A stretch of 64,000 nucleotides of DNA from Clostridiales bacterium (lineage in GTDB: Bacteria; Bacillota; Clostridia; Peptostreptococcales; Anaerovoracaceae): assembly GCA_009911365.1 (NCBI GenBank), contig QXXF01000004.1:124001-188000 (forward strand), written 5' to 3'. Below the pieces are notes generated by a model that saw only the letters and a list, made by a program, of their open reading frames with translations, made no database searches and had not been told where the DNA came from. The translations under genes and the position numbers were made by a program. Below, piece after piece: positions 53,054-61,628 of this stretch; the stretch's first letter is position 1; every line of letters starts with the position of its first letter.

Positions 53054-54010
53054 ATGACTAAAATAAAATATGTGCCACTCAACTCACTGGAAGTGCCCCG
53101 CTTTGCGGAAATCAAAACATTTATGCGCCTTCCCAACGTCAAGACCACGGAAAATATCGACTATGCCATCATCGGCGTGCCTTTTGACACAGGGACTACC
53201 TACAGGCCAGGTGCTAGATTTGCGCCATCAGCTATTAGAGATATTTCCTCCCTGGTAAAGCCCTACAATGTACCGCAAAAAGTCAATGTGGTGGACCAGC
53301 TGTCTGGCGTGGACTATGGGGATATCCCAGTGATCCCTGGCTTTATTGAAGAAAGCTATGAAAAAATGACAGAGGGTCTGCGGCCCATCGTGGAGGCGGG
53401 TGCGGTTCCCATTTGCCTGGGAGGCGATCACTCCATTACTCTGGGAGAACTGCGGGCCATCGCAAAAACGCAGGGCCCCGTGGCCCTGGTCCATTTTGAT
53501 TCCCATTTCGATACTATTGATTCGTACTTTGGGAAAAAATATAACCACGGAACAGTCTTCAAACGAGCGTTAGAAGAGGGCCTCATTGATGTGGAGCATT
53601 CCATTCAGGTAGGCATGCGGGGCACCTTTTATTCTGAAGAAGATCTGAAAGGCTCTGAGGACTTGGGATTTCAAGTGATCACAAGCTTTGAAATTCGAGA
53701 AATCGGTATACCGGAGACCATCCGGCGGATCAAACAGCGGATAGGCGGCCAAAAAGCCTTTCTGACATTTGATATCGATTTTGTGGATCCCGCATTCGCA
53801 CCAGGAACGGGAACCATTGAGGTGGGCGGATTTTCTAGCACCGAAGCACTGCACATGGTTAGGCAGCTAAAAGATATTCGTTTCGTGGGTTATGACTTAG
53901 TGGAAGTGTTGCCAGCTTACGATCCGTCCCAGATCACTGCTTTTTTGGGAGCAAATATAGTCTTTGAATTTATTTCCCTCATTGCTTTAGATAAGTTGAA
54001 CAGAAAGTAA
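53054..54010 (+). CDS. speB: agmatinase-family ureohydrolase
   Basis: 318 aa. Ureohydrolase fold with a binuclear Mn site: GGDHSITLGE, HFDSHFDT (DSHFD where many have DAHxD) and FDIDFVDPAFAPGTGT. These enzymes remove urea from a guanidino compound (agmatine, guanidinobutyrate and others). Co-location with a creatininase gene, a permease and a sigma-54 promoter suggests catabolism of an external guanidino compound instead of housekeeping polyamine synthesis, so agmatine is only one candidate. AGGAGG ribosome site. Confidence 0.88.
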   Translation: MTKIKYVPLNSLEVPRFAEIKTFMRLPNVKTTENIDYAIIGVPFDTGTTYRPGARFAPSAIRDISSLVKPYNVPQKVNVVDQLSGVDYGDIPVIPGFIEESYEKMTEGLRPIVEAGAVPICLGGDHSITLGELRAIAKTQGPVALVHFDSHFDTIDSYFGKKYNHGTVFKRALEEGLIDVEHSIQVGMRGTFYSEEDLKGSEDLGFQVITSFEIREIGIPETIRRIKQRIGGQKAFLTFDIDFVDPAFAPGTGTIEVGGFSSTEALHMVRQLKDIRFVGYDLVEVLPAYDPSQITAFLGANIVFEFISLIALDKLNRK

Positions 54011-54064
54011 AGTCTCTGCGCTGGAATGCGCTTTGCGAACAAATGAAAAGGAGAAGTGTAGAAA

Positions 54065-54811
54065 ATGAGTGTAATGATGCAAGAAATGTCCTGGCAGGAA
54101 TTTGACAAAAAAAGAAAGGACTCCATCCTCTTCCTGCCCGTGGGTTCAACGGAACAGCACGGCCCTATGCTGCCCCTGTCCGTTGACTGCGTCATTTCAG
54201 CCGGCATCTGCCAGGAGTTGGCTGAAAGAGTGGACGGGATCGTGGCCCCCACCATCTGTTACGGATACAAGTCCGCCCCGCTTTCCGGCGGCGGCCCCTT
54301 GTTCCCCGGCACCGTGGACCTGAACGGGAGCACCCTGCAAAACCTGGTATATGATGTTTTGGAAGAATTCATCCGGGATGGGGTGAAGAAATTTTTCATC
54401 CACAACGGGCATTACGAAAACGAAGCCTTCATCGTCGAAGCCATTGACCTGCTCTCCCGGAAACACGAAGAAGTGACCTTCATCGAGAGCAGTTGGTGGG
54501 ACGTGATGAGCGACTCGGTCATCGACAAAGTGTTCGATGAGTTCGAGTATCCTGGAATCGAGCTGGAACACGCGGGAGTGCTGGAGACTTCCCTGACCAT
54601 GTATTTCAGGCCCGAACTGGTCCGCATGGAGCGATTCGTGGAAGACGGGGTGGAAGAAGAACTGAATTTCAGGATCTATCCGCCTTCAAAGATCAAGGTG
54701 CCCAAGACCGGGCTTTTGACAACGGCTAGGACAAGCTCCCGAGAAAAGGGGGAATTGCTGGTCAGGGACATCGTGGACCACTATTTGGATATTATTCGGG
54801 AAAGGATGTGA
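54065..54811 (+). CDS. creatininase (creatinine amidohydrolase) family protein
   Basis: 248 aa. Metal-dependent amidohydrolase: VGSTEQHGPMLPL, D41-region VDCVIS, GYKSAPLSGGGPLFPGT, HNGHYENEAFIVEAID, ELEHAGVLETS and ARTSSREKGELL. The GYKS...SGGG...FPGT and NGHYEN blocks are close to those of true creatininases (Pseudomonas), not only of the wider family that includes MftE and formamide hydrolases. Likely reaction: creatinine to creatine. Visibly GC-richer, with different codon use from its neighbours, which may reflect recent acquisition. GAAAAGGAG ribosome site. Confidence 0.85.
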   Translation: MSVMMQEMSWQEFDKKRKDSILFLPVGSTEQHGPMLPLSVDCVISAGICQELAERVDGIVAPTICYGYKSAPLSGGGPLFPGTVDLNGSTLQNLVYDVLEEFIRDGVKKFFIHNGHYENEAFIVEAIDLLSRKHEEVTFIESSWWDVMSDSVIDKVFDEFEYPGIELEHAGVLETSLTMYFRPELVRMERFVEDGVEEELNFRIYPPSKIKVPKTGLLTTARTSSREKGELLVRDIVDHYLDIIRERM

Positions 54812-54841
54812 AAGGTCCTTTATGAAAGAAAGGAAGAAATC

Positions 54842-56293
54842 ATGAGTACGAATCATTTGAACAATGTGAAAACGCCTTTTGTGGATTCCCCAGAGGACGG
54901 AGCCCAAAGAAGGCTGGAGCAGCTGGGCTATCCGCAGGAACTGAACCGGGGGCTTTCAGTTTTTGGGAATGTAGTCATGGCGCTGTCCAACGTGTCGCCG
55001 GTCATGGCAGCTTTTGTCTATGCCCTGGCGGCCTTTGCCACAGTGGGTGCGGTCACAGCGCCAGCCGCTATTTTACAGGGGATCAATGTCATATTGATCG
55101 GTCTGATCCTTGCGGAGCTGGGCTCCATGTATCCTATTTCTGGCGGGCTGTACTCCATCATCAACTATGTGCTGCCAAAACCTTTAGTGTTTATTGCGGT
55201 CTTTACCTTTATGATTCAGGCTTTCATTTATCCGCCATCTATTGCCATGGGAGTGGCCCAATACCTGCAGATTCTTTTTCCACAGCTGCCTCAAGGGGCT
55301 GTGGCCTGCAGCGTGATTTCTGCGTTGACCCTGATCATAGCACTGCTCATTGGCCTCAACAGCATTGTCACCAGCAATCGAGTGGCAAAGATCTTTTTGG
55401 CCCTGCAGATGGTTGTCATCTTTGTGTTCCTTTATATTTGTTTCGCTAACCCGCAGAGATCGCTGGGCGACGTGATCTTTCACGCTGAAATGATGAATGA
55501 AAGCGGGACTGGGATGAGCGGAGCCACTTTTGGCGCTGTGCTTATGGGAATCGGCATCTTGTGCGCTGCGATTGATGGTTATCCCGCATCTTTGGGATTT
55601 TCTGAAGAAACAAAAGGTTCCTGCAGAAACGTAGGCAAAGCAGTCCTGATTTCAGCCGCCACCACGGCGGTTATCATTGTCCTGGTCCTGGTGATGGGAA
55701 TCGTTGCCGCACCAGATCTGCTGGCCTTTCTCGCCAGCGCGTCGCCGCTGCTTTACACAGCGCAGGCGTATATGGGAACCGCGGGCGCTACTATTATAAA
55801 TGTAGGAATTATCATTTCATCCTTTGGCTGCCTGGTGGTGATCATCAACTACATGGCGAGGGTGCTTTACACGGGAGCAAGGGATCGGATCTGGCCGGGA
55901 AAAATGAATCAAGCGCTGATGAAAGTTTCCGGCAAAGGAAAGGTGCCTTGGGCGGCTACGATTTTGATCGCTGCGGTTGACTGCGTTTTGGTCTTTGCCT
56001 CGGATATCGTATCGCTGATCACCTTTGGTGGCATGGCGGCGGCCACGGTGTATCTGCTGATCGCCATTGGTTCCATCAATAGCAGGATACAGGACAAGAT
56101 TTCCACCAGACCATTTAAAATGCCGTTGTTTCCACTGCCATCCATTTTGGTCATCGTGTTCCTTGCGGTAGCCATCATTTCACAGACACCAATGGATCTG
56201 GCCATTGTGGGAGGCTTGCTGGTGATCGCTTTGATCTACTATTTCGTGTATATCAGACCGAGAGAAAAGAGGGAGGGACGACATGAAGACTAA
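54842..56293 (+). CDS. APC-family amino-acid/amine permease
   Basis: 483 aa with about twelve membrane helices. APC signature region LSNVSPVMAAFVYALAAF and SMYPISGGLYSIINY near the N-terminus, FSEETKGSCRNVGKAV in the loop after TM6. A 50-residue hydrophilic N-terminus precedes TM1. Likely takes up the substrate of the operon (creatinine, creatine, agmatine or another amine). GAAAGGAAG ribosome site; overlaps the next gene by 11 bases. Confidence 0.9.
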   Translation: MSTNHLNNVKTPFVDSPEDGAQRRLEQLGYPQELNRGLSVFGNVVMALSNVSPVMAAFVYALAAFATVGAVTAPAAILQGINVILIGLILAELGSMYPISGGLYSIINYVLPKPLVFIAVFTFMIQAFIYPPSIAMGVAQYLQILFPQLPQGAVACSVISALTLIIALLIGLNSIVTSNRVAKIFLALQMVVIFVFLYICFANPQRSLGDVIFHAEMMNESGTGMSGATFGAVLMGIGILCAAIDGYPASLGFSEETKGSCRNVGKAVLISAATTAVIIVLVLVMGIVAAPDLLAFLASASPLLYTAQAYMGTAGATIINVGIIISSFGCLVVIINYMARVLYTGARDRIWPGKMNQALMKVSGKGKVPWAATILIAAVDCVLVFASDIVSLITFGGMAAATVYLLIAIGSINSRIQDKISTRPFKMPLFPLPSILVIVFLAVAIISQTPMDLAIVGGLLVIALIYYFVYIRPREKREGRHED

Positions 56294-56921
56294 GACCATA
56301 TTGATCTGTGGCTGTAAAGGAAAGGTAGGAAAAGCCGCAGCGCAGCTGTTTTCTAGCAGGGGCTGGCATGTGGCAGGATTGGACTTGGCGGGGGAAAACG
56401 CTGACGAACATCTTGACACCTACATTTCCTGCGATATCAAGAAGACGGAAGCTGTCATGAAGGCGGTGGCTAATCTAGAGGACATCCATCCGCTAGATGT
56501 CGTGTTCAACGCAGCGGGGGCGGAGCTTAGAACGGGATTTGAAGATACCGCCATTTCCCATTGGGAGGAGCTGCTGAACACCATACTAGGCGGTTCCGCG
56601 AATATCTGTAAAGCTGCGGGGCCTTATATGGTGAAGCGAAACGCAGGAAAACTGCTGCTGCTTTCCTCTGACTACAGCAAAATGCCAGGTGACCAGATTC
56701 TTAATGCGGCAGCTGCGGGAACGCTCCATGGATTTGCCAAAAGTCTGGGCGTGGAACTGGCACCAAGCAATGTGTTGGTCAACGCAGTATTCGCCGGTGT
56801 TCCTTTTGATTTGGAAGGAATCGCTGAAACCGTTTATTTTCTTGCTGACAAAGACAGCTACACTGCGGCGCAGGTAGTTTCCATTTGCGGGAAAAATCAG
56901 GTAGGAGGGGGGTCAAAATGA
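56283..56921 (+). CDS. SDR-fold protein lacking catalytic Tyr and Lys
   Basis: 212 aa. Rossmann start ILICGCKGKVGKAAAQLF (a TGxxxGxG variant), FNAAGAEL (NAG motif) and LLLLSSDYSKM with the catalytic serine. The position of Tyr-x3-Lys reads NAAAAGTLHGF, so both key residues are replaced. The protein is 35-40 residues shorter than classical SDRs. It may be a structural or regulatory partner of the SDRs that follow, or have lost activity. Translationally coupled on both sides. Confidence 0.8.
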   Translation: MKTKTILICGCKGKVGKAAAQLFSSRGWHVAGLDLAGENADEHLDTYISCDIKKTEAVMKAVANLEDIHPLDVVFNAAGAELRTGFEDTAISHWEELLNTILGGSANICKAAGPYMVKRNAGKLLLLSSDYSKMPGDQILNAAAAGTLHGFAKSLGVELAPSNVLVNAVFAGVPFDLEGIAETVYFLADKDSYTAAQVVSICGKNQVGGGSK

Positions 56922-57697
56922 AATATCAAGAGTTAGTAGGCAAAACCGTTCTCATCACGGGCGGTACCCAGGGGATCGGAGAAGCCATGGCTGTCAGCTT
57001 CTCTGCGCAAGGGGCGGACGTATGCATCAATGGCAGGACTCTGAATAAAAAGGTACGGGCGGTCATGGACAAGACCGGGGCTAGAGCGGCCATGGGCAGC
57101 ATTCTGGATCCGCAGGTGGCCGAGGATGTGGTGAAAGAAGCAGCGGGTGCGGAAAGAAAACTAGACGTGCTAGTGTGCAATGCCGCAGGGATGAGCATGA
57201 CTCCTTTTCTGGAAAGCAAAGAGGATCAGTGGTGGGAGCAGATTAAAATCAATCTTACCGGCCATATCGCCTGTATCCAAGCAGTGCTCACTATGATGAA
57301 AGAACATGGAGGCGGGACGATCATTGTCATTAGTTCGTTCTTTGGCACCATTGGCTGGAACAACGCTACTGGCTATGGATCGTCAAAATCCGGCCTTTTG
57401 ACCCTTGCTCAATATCTAGCCAGGCAGTACGAAGCCGCTAATATCAAAGTCTGCTCCATTGTCCCCGGAGTCATTGATACGCCGCAGCTCAACGTAGATG
57501 CTAATGATCTAGGGATCTCTTTGGACGAAGTCAGGGCCATGTACGCAGAAGAGATCGCTATGAAGCGCATCGCCAGACCGGAGGAAATTGCGGAAATGGC
57601 ACTGTACATGGCAAGCGATCCAGGTAGAAGAGCGTTTAACGGTAGGCATGTGATCGTCAGCGGCGGCGAATATCGCTCCACGCCTTATTACATTTAA
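56918..57697 (+). CDS. short-chain dehydrogenase/reductase
   Basis: 259 aa from ATG 56918 behind GTAGGAGGGG; stops and starts overlap with the previous gene. Classical SDR: TGGTQGIGEAMA (TGxxxGxG), CNAAGMS (NNAG-like), ISSFFGTIG, YGSSK active site and PGVIDTPQL. NAD(H) or NADP(H) preference cannot be read with certainty. Substrate unknown; the operon suggests an alcohol or hydroxy-acid derived from the transported compound. Confidence 0.9.
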   Translation: MKYQELVGKTVLITGGTQGIGEAMAVSFSAQGADVCINGRTLNKKVRAVMDKTGARAAMGSILDPQVAEDVVKEAAGAERKLDVLVCNAAGMSMTPFLESKEDQWWEQIKINLTGHIACIQAVLTMMKEHGGGTIIVISSFFGTIGWNNATGYGSSKSGLLTLAQYLARQYEAANIKVCSIVPGVIDTPQLNVDANDLGISLDEVRAMYAEEIAMKRIARPEEIAEMALYMASDPGRRAFNGRHVIVSGGEYRSTPYYI

Positions 57698-57719
57698 ATT
57701 TTGATCAGGAGGTTTTGTT

Positions 57720-58478
57720 ATGAAAAAATTAGAGAATCGAGTTGCGGTGATCACAGGCGGAAGCCGGGGGATTGGCAAAGGAATCGCTGCGGCGTTTGCC
57801 AGAGAAGGGGCTGACATTGTCTTCTCCTATCAGAAAAATAAAGCGGCCGCAGATCAGACAGCACAGGAGCTAGAGGCACTAGGCGTAAGGGCGCTGGGCA
57901 TCCAAGCTGATGCGGGCAGTGAAGAGGACGTGATCAACATGGCGAAGATCATAGAGCAAGAATTCGGGCATGTCAACATCTTAGTGAATAACGCAGGGAC
58001 AATTGGACTGGAAGTGCCCATAGCGGAAATGGAAACCGCAGAGTGGGATAAAGTCATCAATACGGACCTGCGGGGTGTGTTCCTCAGCTGCAAGCATTTT
58101 ATTCCACTATTTGAAAAAGGCGGCTCTGCGCCAGTGGGAAAAATCATCAATATTTCCTCTGAACTTTCTAAAAAAGGCAGGGCCTGTTATGGGCATTACG
58201 CGGCGGCAAAGGGAGCCATCAACTCGTTTACCATGTGTCTGGCCCTGGAGTTAGCACCAAAAATCCTGGTGAATATCGTGGCTCCCGGACCAGTGGAAAC
58301 AGACATGATCCTTGCGGACATGGAACCGGAATGGGTGGAAAAAGAAAAAGACATCCCTCTCCAGAGGCTGGGAACCGTAGAAGAGATTGGTGCGGCAGCC
58401 CTATTGCTGGCATCAGATGATGGGAACTTTTTCTGCGGCCAGTTCGTAAGTCCTAATGGTGGAGCCGTGTTCTTCTAA
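57720..58478 (+). CDS. short-chain dehydrogenase/reductase (FabG-like)
   Basis: 252 aa. TGGSRGIGKGIAAAF, LVNNAGTIG, NISSELSKKG, active-site YAAAK and PGPVETDMI are all present, so it is expected to be active. The R in GGSRG suggests NADPH use. AGGAGG ribosome site, 22 bases after the preceding SDR. Confidence 0.9.
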   Translation: MKKLENRVAVITGGSRGIGKGIAAAFAREGADIVFSYQKNKAAADQTAQELEALGVRALGIQADAGSEEDVINMAKIIEQEFGHVNILVNNAGTIGLEVPIAEMETAEWDKVINTDLRGVFLSCKHFIPLFEKGGSAPVGKIINISSELSKKGRACYGHYAAAKGAINSFTMCLALELAPKILVNIVAPGPVETDMILADMEPEWVEKEKDIPLQRLGTVEEIGAAALLLASDDGNFFCGQFVSPNGGAVFF

Positions 58479-58481
58479 GCC

Positions 58482-59243
58482 ATGGAGCGGCAACCGCTTC
58501 CTAGTGAGCCGCAGGCGCAGTACGTGCGGCTGCCACTGATCAGTGACCTGGTGTTTCGTACTGTGCTAGGCCGTGACGCACCGGAATGCAAGAAGGCTCT
58601 GACAGCCGTATTGAACCTGATTCTGGACAGAAAGGAAGATCCGATCGTGGACCTGGAATACAAGAATCCCTTTCACTTGAACGAATATATGGTGGGAAAG
58701 ACCAAGGACTACGCTAGCCGGAGCATCCTATATACGGGGCAAATTTCCGTAGAAGGCTTGGAATCAGGGGAAGACTATGATAAAATCAAAAAAGTGGTGC
58801 ATATCAGCATTGTCAGCGGCAGCATGGAAGCAGGCAGCGCCAAGTATCACGGGGTTTACAGGTACTTGGAAGTGGGGGACAAAGCACAACTGTCCGACCA
58901 GGAAGAGATCGACGCCCTGGTGGAAATGGGAGAGGAGGCGATCGTTTTGACGGATGCGATATTGAGGCAAGCCAGCCAGGAAGAAATCCTGCGGGAGAAA
59001 GAAATTGCTAGGAAATGGTGGGAAATGGACCAAAGGGTCTACCGGCGGCAAAGCCTGGAAGAAGGGCGGCAGGATGGTCTGCGGCAAGGCCTGGAGCAGG
59101 GCATTGAACAAGGCATTCGGAGCTTGATCAAGACCTGCAAAGAATTCAATATTCCGAGAGATGCCTTAAAGGTGAAACTTTTAGAAGAGTTCAAACTAGA
59201 AGACACAAAAGCAGAGAACTATCTAAAGCAATACTGGATATGA
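58482..59243 (+). CDS. Rpn-family protein with deleted nuclease core
   Basis: 253 aa. Resembles the PF12784 PD-(D/E)XK nuclease/transposase family at both ends: LISDLVFRTVLGRDAPECKKAL, YASRSILYTGQISVEGLESGEDYD, and the C-terminal GLRQGLEQGIEQGI repeats with a charged tail. Between EYMVGKTK and DYASRS the approximately 30 residues carrying the D...ExQ catalytic core (present in the copy at 26137) are missing in frame, and the segment after VVHISIVSG is also shortened. It is therefore probably inactive as a nuclease. It begins four bases after the SDR stop with no clear ribosome site. Confidence 0.7.
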   Translation: MERQPLPSEPQAQYVRLPLISDLVFRTVLGRDAPECKKALTAVLNLILDRKEDPIVDLEYKNPFHLNEYMVGKTKDYASRSILYTGQISVEGLESGEDYDKIKKVVHISIVSGSMEAGSAKYHGVYRYLEVGDKAQLSDQEEIDALVEMGEEAIVLTDAILRQASQEEILREKEIARKWWEMDQRVYRRQSLEEGRQDGLRQGLEQGIEQGIRSLIKTCKEFNIPRDALKVKLLEEFKLEDTKAENYLKQYWI

Positions 59244-59288
59244 CCAGGCCCAAGGGGTGACCTAGTATTTTGCGAAATTGTATGAGAC

Positions 59289-59321
59289 AAAGGGACAGAG
59301 CGCAAAGCGCTTTGTCCCTTT
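59289..59321 (+). terminator. terminator after the creatininase-SDR-Rpn region
   Basis: AAAGGGACAGAGCGC and GCGCTTTGTCCCTTT form a 15-bp stem around AAA; the T-run is weak (TTTCTATG). Confidence 0.65.
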
Positions 59322-59327
59322 CTATGT

Positions 59328-59459
59328 ATGAAAAGACGATTTGAATTGATTTTTGCGCAGATTCTTGCGGCCAAAGGAGTAGATCTTTCCAATGAGCAAG
59401 CAAACCTGGTGATTTCAACAGCATTCGATGCGCTATATGATTTCGTTGACCTTTTTTAA
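59328..59459 (+). CDS. 43-aa ORF, doubtful
   Basis: Reads MKRRFELIFAQILAAKG and continues LSNEQANLVISTAFDAL to the stop. It looks protein-like (a small helical protein) but has no ribosome site, starts right after a terminator hairpin and overlaps the end of the convergent XRE gene by 27 bases. Possibly the remnant of a small phage-type gene. Confidence 0.25.
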   Translation: MKRRFELIFAQILAAKGVDLSNEQANLVISTAFDALYDFVDLF

Positions 59460-59813
59460 CATATCCAAATGGCATAACTCTTCGGCCCGCTGGAGTAATT
59501 GCTCCTTTGCATCTATAGACATCTGTTCATAAAGTTCAAGCAGTGCCTGTTCCTGCTCATTGTCTTCACGCAGAAAATGGTGCGTTAGGATATCAGAAAC
59601 ATCGCAGTTGAGCAGCATATCGATTGGAACATCATAAATTTGGGAGAGTTGCTGGAGCGTACTGATATCTGGCAGCCGAAGTCCACGCTCGATTTGGCTA
59701 TAAGCGGTCCGACAAATGCCGAGTTTTTCCGCCAGTTCAAATTGAGTATAATTTGCGACTTTTCTTAAGAGTTTCAAATTGCGGCTCAGTCTTAAGTGGT
59801 CATCAATTGTCAT
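59433..59813 (-). CDS. XRE-family HTH regulator
   Basis: 126 aa from ATG 59813 (AAAGGAGGAGAGG upstream); the frame extends 5' without support. HTH at residues 13-67 (YTQFELAEKLGICRTAYSQIE) followed by a helical acidic tail. Divergent from another XRE gene at 60079, with a perfect 12-bp palindrome between them. Confidence 0.88.
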   Translation of the reverse strand: MTIDDHLRLSRNLKLLRKVANYTQFELAEKLGICRTAYSQIERGLRLPDISTLQQLSQIYDVPIDMLLNCDVSDILTHHFLREDNEQEQALLELYEQMSIDAKEQLLQRAEELCHLDMLKKVNEII

Positions 59814-59950
59814 AGCCTCTCCTCCTTTCGGTAGTATGGGTTCCATGCGATCATTCCAGCGCATTGTAAATGGAAAAAATAAACCAAGCAATTATATAGA
59901 TGACAAATTTCGACAAAAAGTTGCAAATCCGAGCAAAAAGAGCGGAATTT

Positions 59951-59962
59951 AGACAGCTGTCT
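59951..59962. promoter_or_regulatory. candidate operator between divergent XRE genes
   Basis: AGACAGCTGTCT is a perfect 12-bp palindrome 138 bases from one start and 117 bases from the other. A half site AGCTGTCT is also present upstream of the XRE gene near 6012. Confidence 0.45.
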
Positions 59963-60078
59963 CTTTAAAGATATAAAAGAATCTTCTGTGGGTTTATTTC
60001 TATACTCGCTGAGAATACTACACTATAGGTAGGCCATGCTGCGACTAGCAGCACAGCGAATTTTAGGAGGTAAACAAC

Positions 60079-60462
60079 ATGGAAAAGATCACAGAGTTAA
60101 AGCAAATTGATATGAAGAAAATGGGTCGCAGGGTGCGTACCCAAAGAGAAGCCATCCATATGACGAGAGCGCAGTTAGCGGCAAGGCTAGGGGTCTCCAG
60201 CAAATTTGTGGCGGATATTGAATACGGTGACAAAGGCGTCTCTATACAGACTTTATATAAACTGACGCAAATTTTGAACCTAAGCGCAGATTACATTCTA
60301 GCAGGTGACCAGGCGGTTAGCGATGCGGCGGATCCAGAAATCGAAAGACTAAAAGAAAACATCATGGGCCCTCTTTCCGCTTGTTCCGCAGGTCAGCTGA
60401 AATGCATGGAACAAATCGCTAGGTATTATGTAGAAGGTATCGTGGCGAGCGACGAAGAGTAG
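60079..60462 (+). CDS. XRE-family HTH regulator
   Basis: 127 aa. HTH at about 18-72: MTRAQLAARLGVSSKFVADI and GVSIQTLYKLTQILNLSADYIL, followed by a helical C-terminus of about 50 residues. TAGGAGGTAAACAAC ribosome site. It probably regulates itself and the divergent XRE gene. Confidence 0.88.
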   Translation: MEKITELKQIDMKKMGRRVRTQREAIHMTRAQLAARLGVSSKFVADIEYGDKGVSIQTLYKLTQILNLSADYILAGDQAVSDAADPEIERLKENIMGPLSACSAGQLKCMEQIARYYVEGIVASDEE

Positions 60463-60594
60463 CATGGAAATTTTTTGATTTCTGAAATTGGAAGGCTTAT
60501 CGGTCAGTAAAGGGGCAAAATAGAAATGACAGCATTTGTTTGGCGGTCGTTTCTATGGGCAAAGAAACCATAGGAACTAGAATCCCATAAGGAT

Positions 60595-60623
60595 TTGCGT
60601 ACAAATAAATATTCGATTATAAT
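60595..60623 (+). promoter_or_regulatory. promoter upstream of DUF4367 gene
   Basis: TTGCGT, 17-base spacer, perfect TATAAT, leaving a leader of about 190 nt. Between 60463 and 60595 only a weak hairpin (GTTTCTATGG/CCATAGGAAC, 60549-60577) was seen. Confidence 0.65.
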
Positions 60624-60821
60624 ACTGGTGTGCTGTATCATTTATCTTTCACCAAGTAGATTGTTTAGATTTACGTCTGAAAGGATGTCATAGATCGGCG
60701 TGAGTGCCGTTCCTGACGCTTTGGTCTTGTGGACGGAACCTTATTTGCCTGAAAATCAATGAGACAGCATGCCGGTATTGCACCTCTAAAAGAGGATAGC
60801 GTAGAAGAAAGGATGTAAATC

Positions 60822-61562
60822 ATGATTGAAAAAAACAGAGAGGAACAGGCAGCCGAAGCTAGAGTATCAAAGATGCTGGCAGAGGCACTCGCAGAGGATT
60901 TAGGGGACATTCCAAAGGTTTCTATTACAGTAGAAGAGTTGAAAGCACTGGAAAGAGCTGATCGCAGACAGCGCAGAAAGCGGAAACTTCGCTATTTCAG
61001 CATGGCCGCCGCTGCGGTTTTGATCTGTGTGGTAGCTTTGTATGCGCTCTGGCCGGAGACTGCGGTCCCGGTCAGTGCTGACAAGAACACGGAGCATCGG
61101 GTGGAAGAAGGAAATGGTGAGATTATTATCAATGAAGGAGATGGGGCGGGGCATGCTGGAATGTCTAAAATTACAGAAACTGATTGGGATAAGGTTGAAG
61201 AAATTAAGTGTAGTGCTTCTCAATTAGCGATTCCAACATCAATTCCAAAAGGTTATGCATTTGAGACTTTAACAGTTGAGATGTATGGGAAAGATGACTT
61301 CTTGGCACAATATTCATATAAAAAGGGAACTGAATGCACTTTATACATAGAACAAAGAAATTATGCGGGAACACATACAAAAGCCACAATAGCAGAAGGG
61401 CAAGTTAAAAATGCTGATACCCAAATAGGCAAAGTTTATTTTGTTCAAGGAGAGCAAGAACCGCCAACCGCATTATGCTATTTAGAAAATGGATATTTAA
61501 ATGTTACAGGAGAGCTAACCAAGGATGAAGTTATTCGTATTTTTAACGGGATAGAATTGTAA
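60822..61562 (+). CDS. membrane-anchored DUF4367-type protein
   Basis: 246 aa. Cytoplasmic N-terminus of about 65 residues with a basic stretch (RRQRRKRKLRYF), one membrane helix (SMAAAAVLICVVALYALW), then an extracellular region whose last 120 residues (AIPTSIPKGYAFETLTVEM to EVIRIFNGIEL) fit DUF4367. Such proteins usually accompany an ECF sigma factor as membrane partner; none is adjacent here. The extracellular 3' half is more AT-rich than the 5' half. GAAAGGATG ribosome site. Confidence 0.7.
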   Translation: MIEKNREEQAAEARVSKMLAEALAEDLGDIPKVSITVEELKALERADRRQRRKRKLRYFSMAAAAVLICVVALYALWPETAVPVSADKNTEHRVEEGNGEIIINEGDGAGHAGMSKITETDWDKVEEIKCSASQLAIPTSIPKGYAFETLTVEMYGKDDFLAQYSYKKGTECTLYIEQRNYAGTHTKATIAEGQVKNADTQIGKVYFVQGEQEPPTALCYLENGYLNVTGELTKDEVIRIFNGIEL

Positions 61563-61568
61563 CTTAAA

Positions 61569-61603
61569 AACGGATTCACTCATAATATTAGAGTGAATCC
61601 GTT
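61569..61603 (-). terminator. terminator between convergent genes
   Basis: AACGGATTCACTC and GAGTGAATCCGTT form a 13-bp stem; on the minus strand TTTTTAAG follows, so it mainly serves the secreted-protein gene. Confidence 0.7.
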
Positions 61604-61628
61604 AGGCTCAACTGAAATCTAGATAGCC

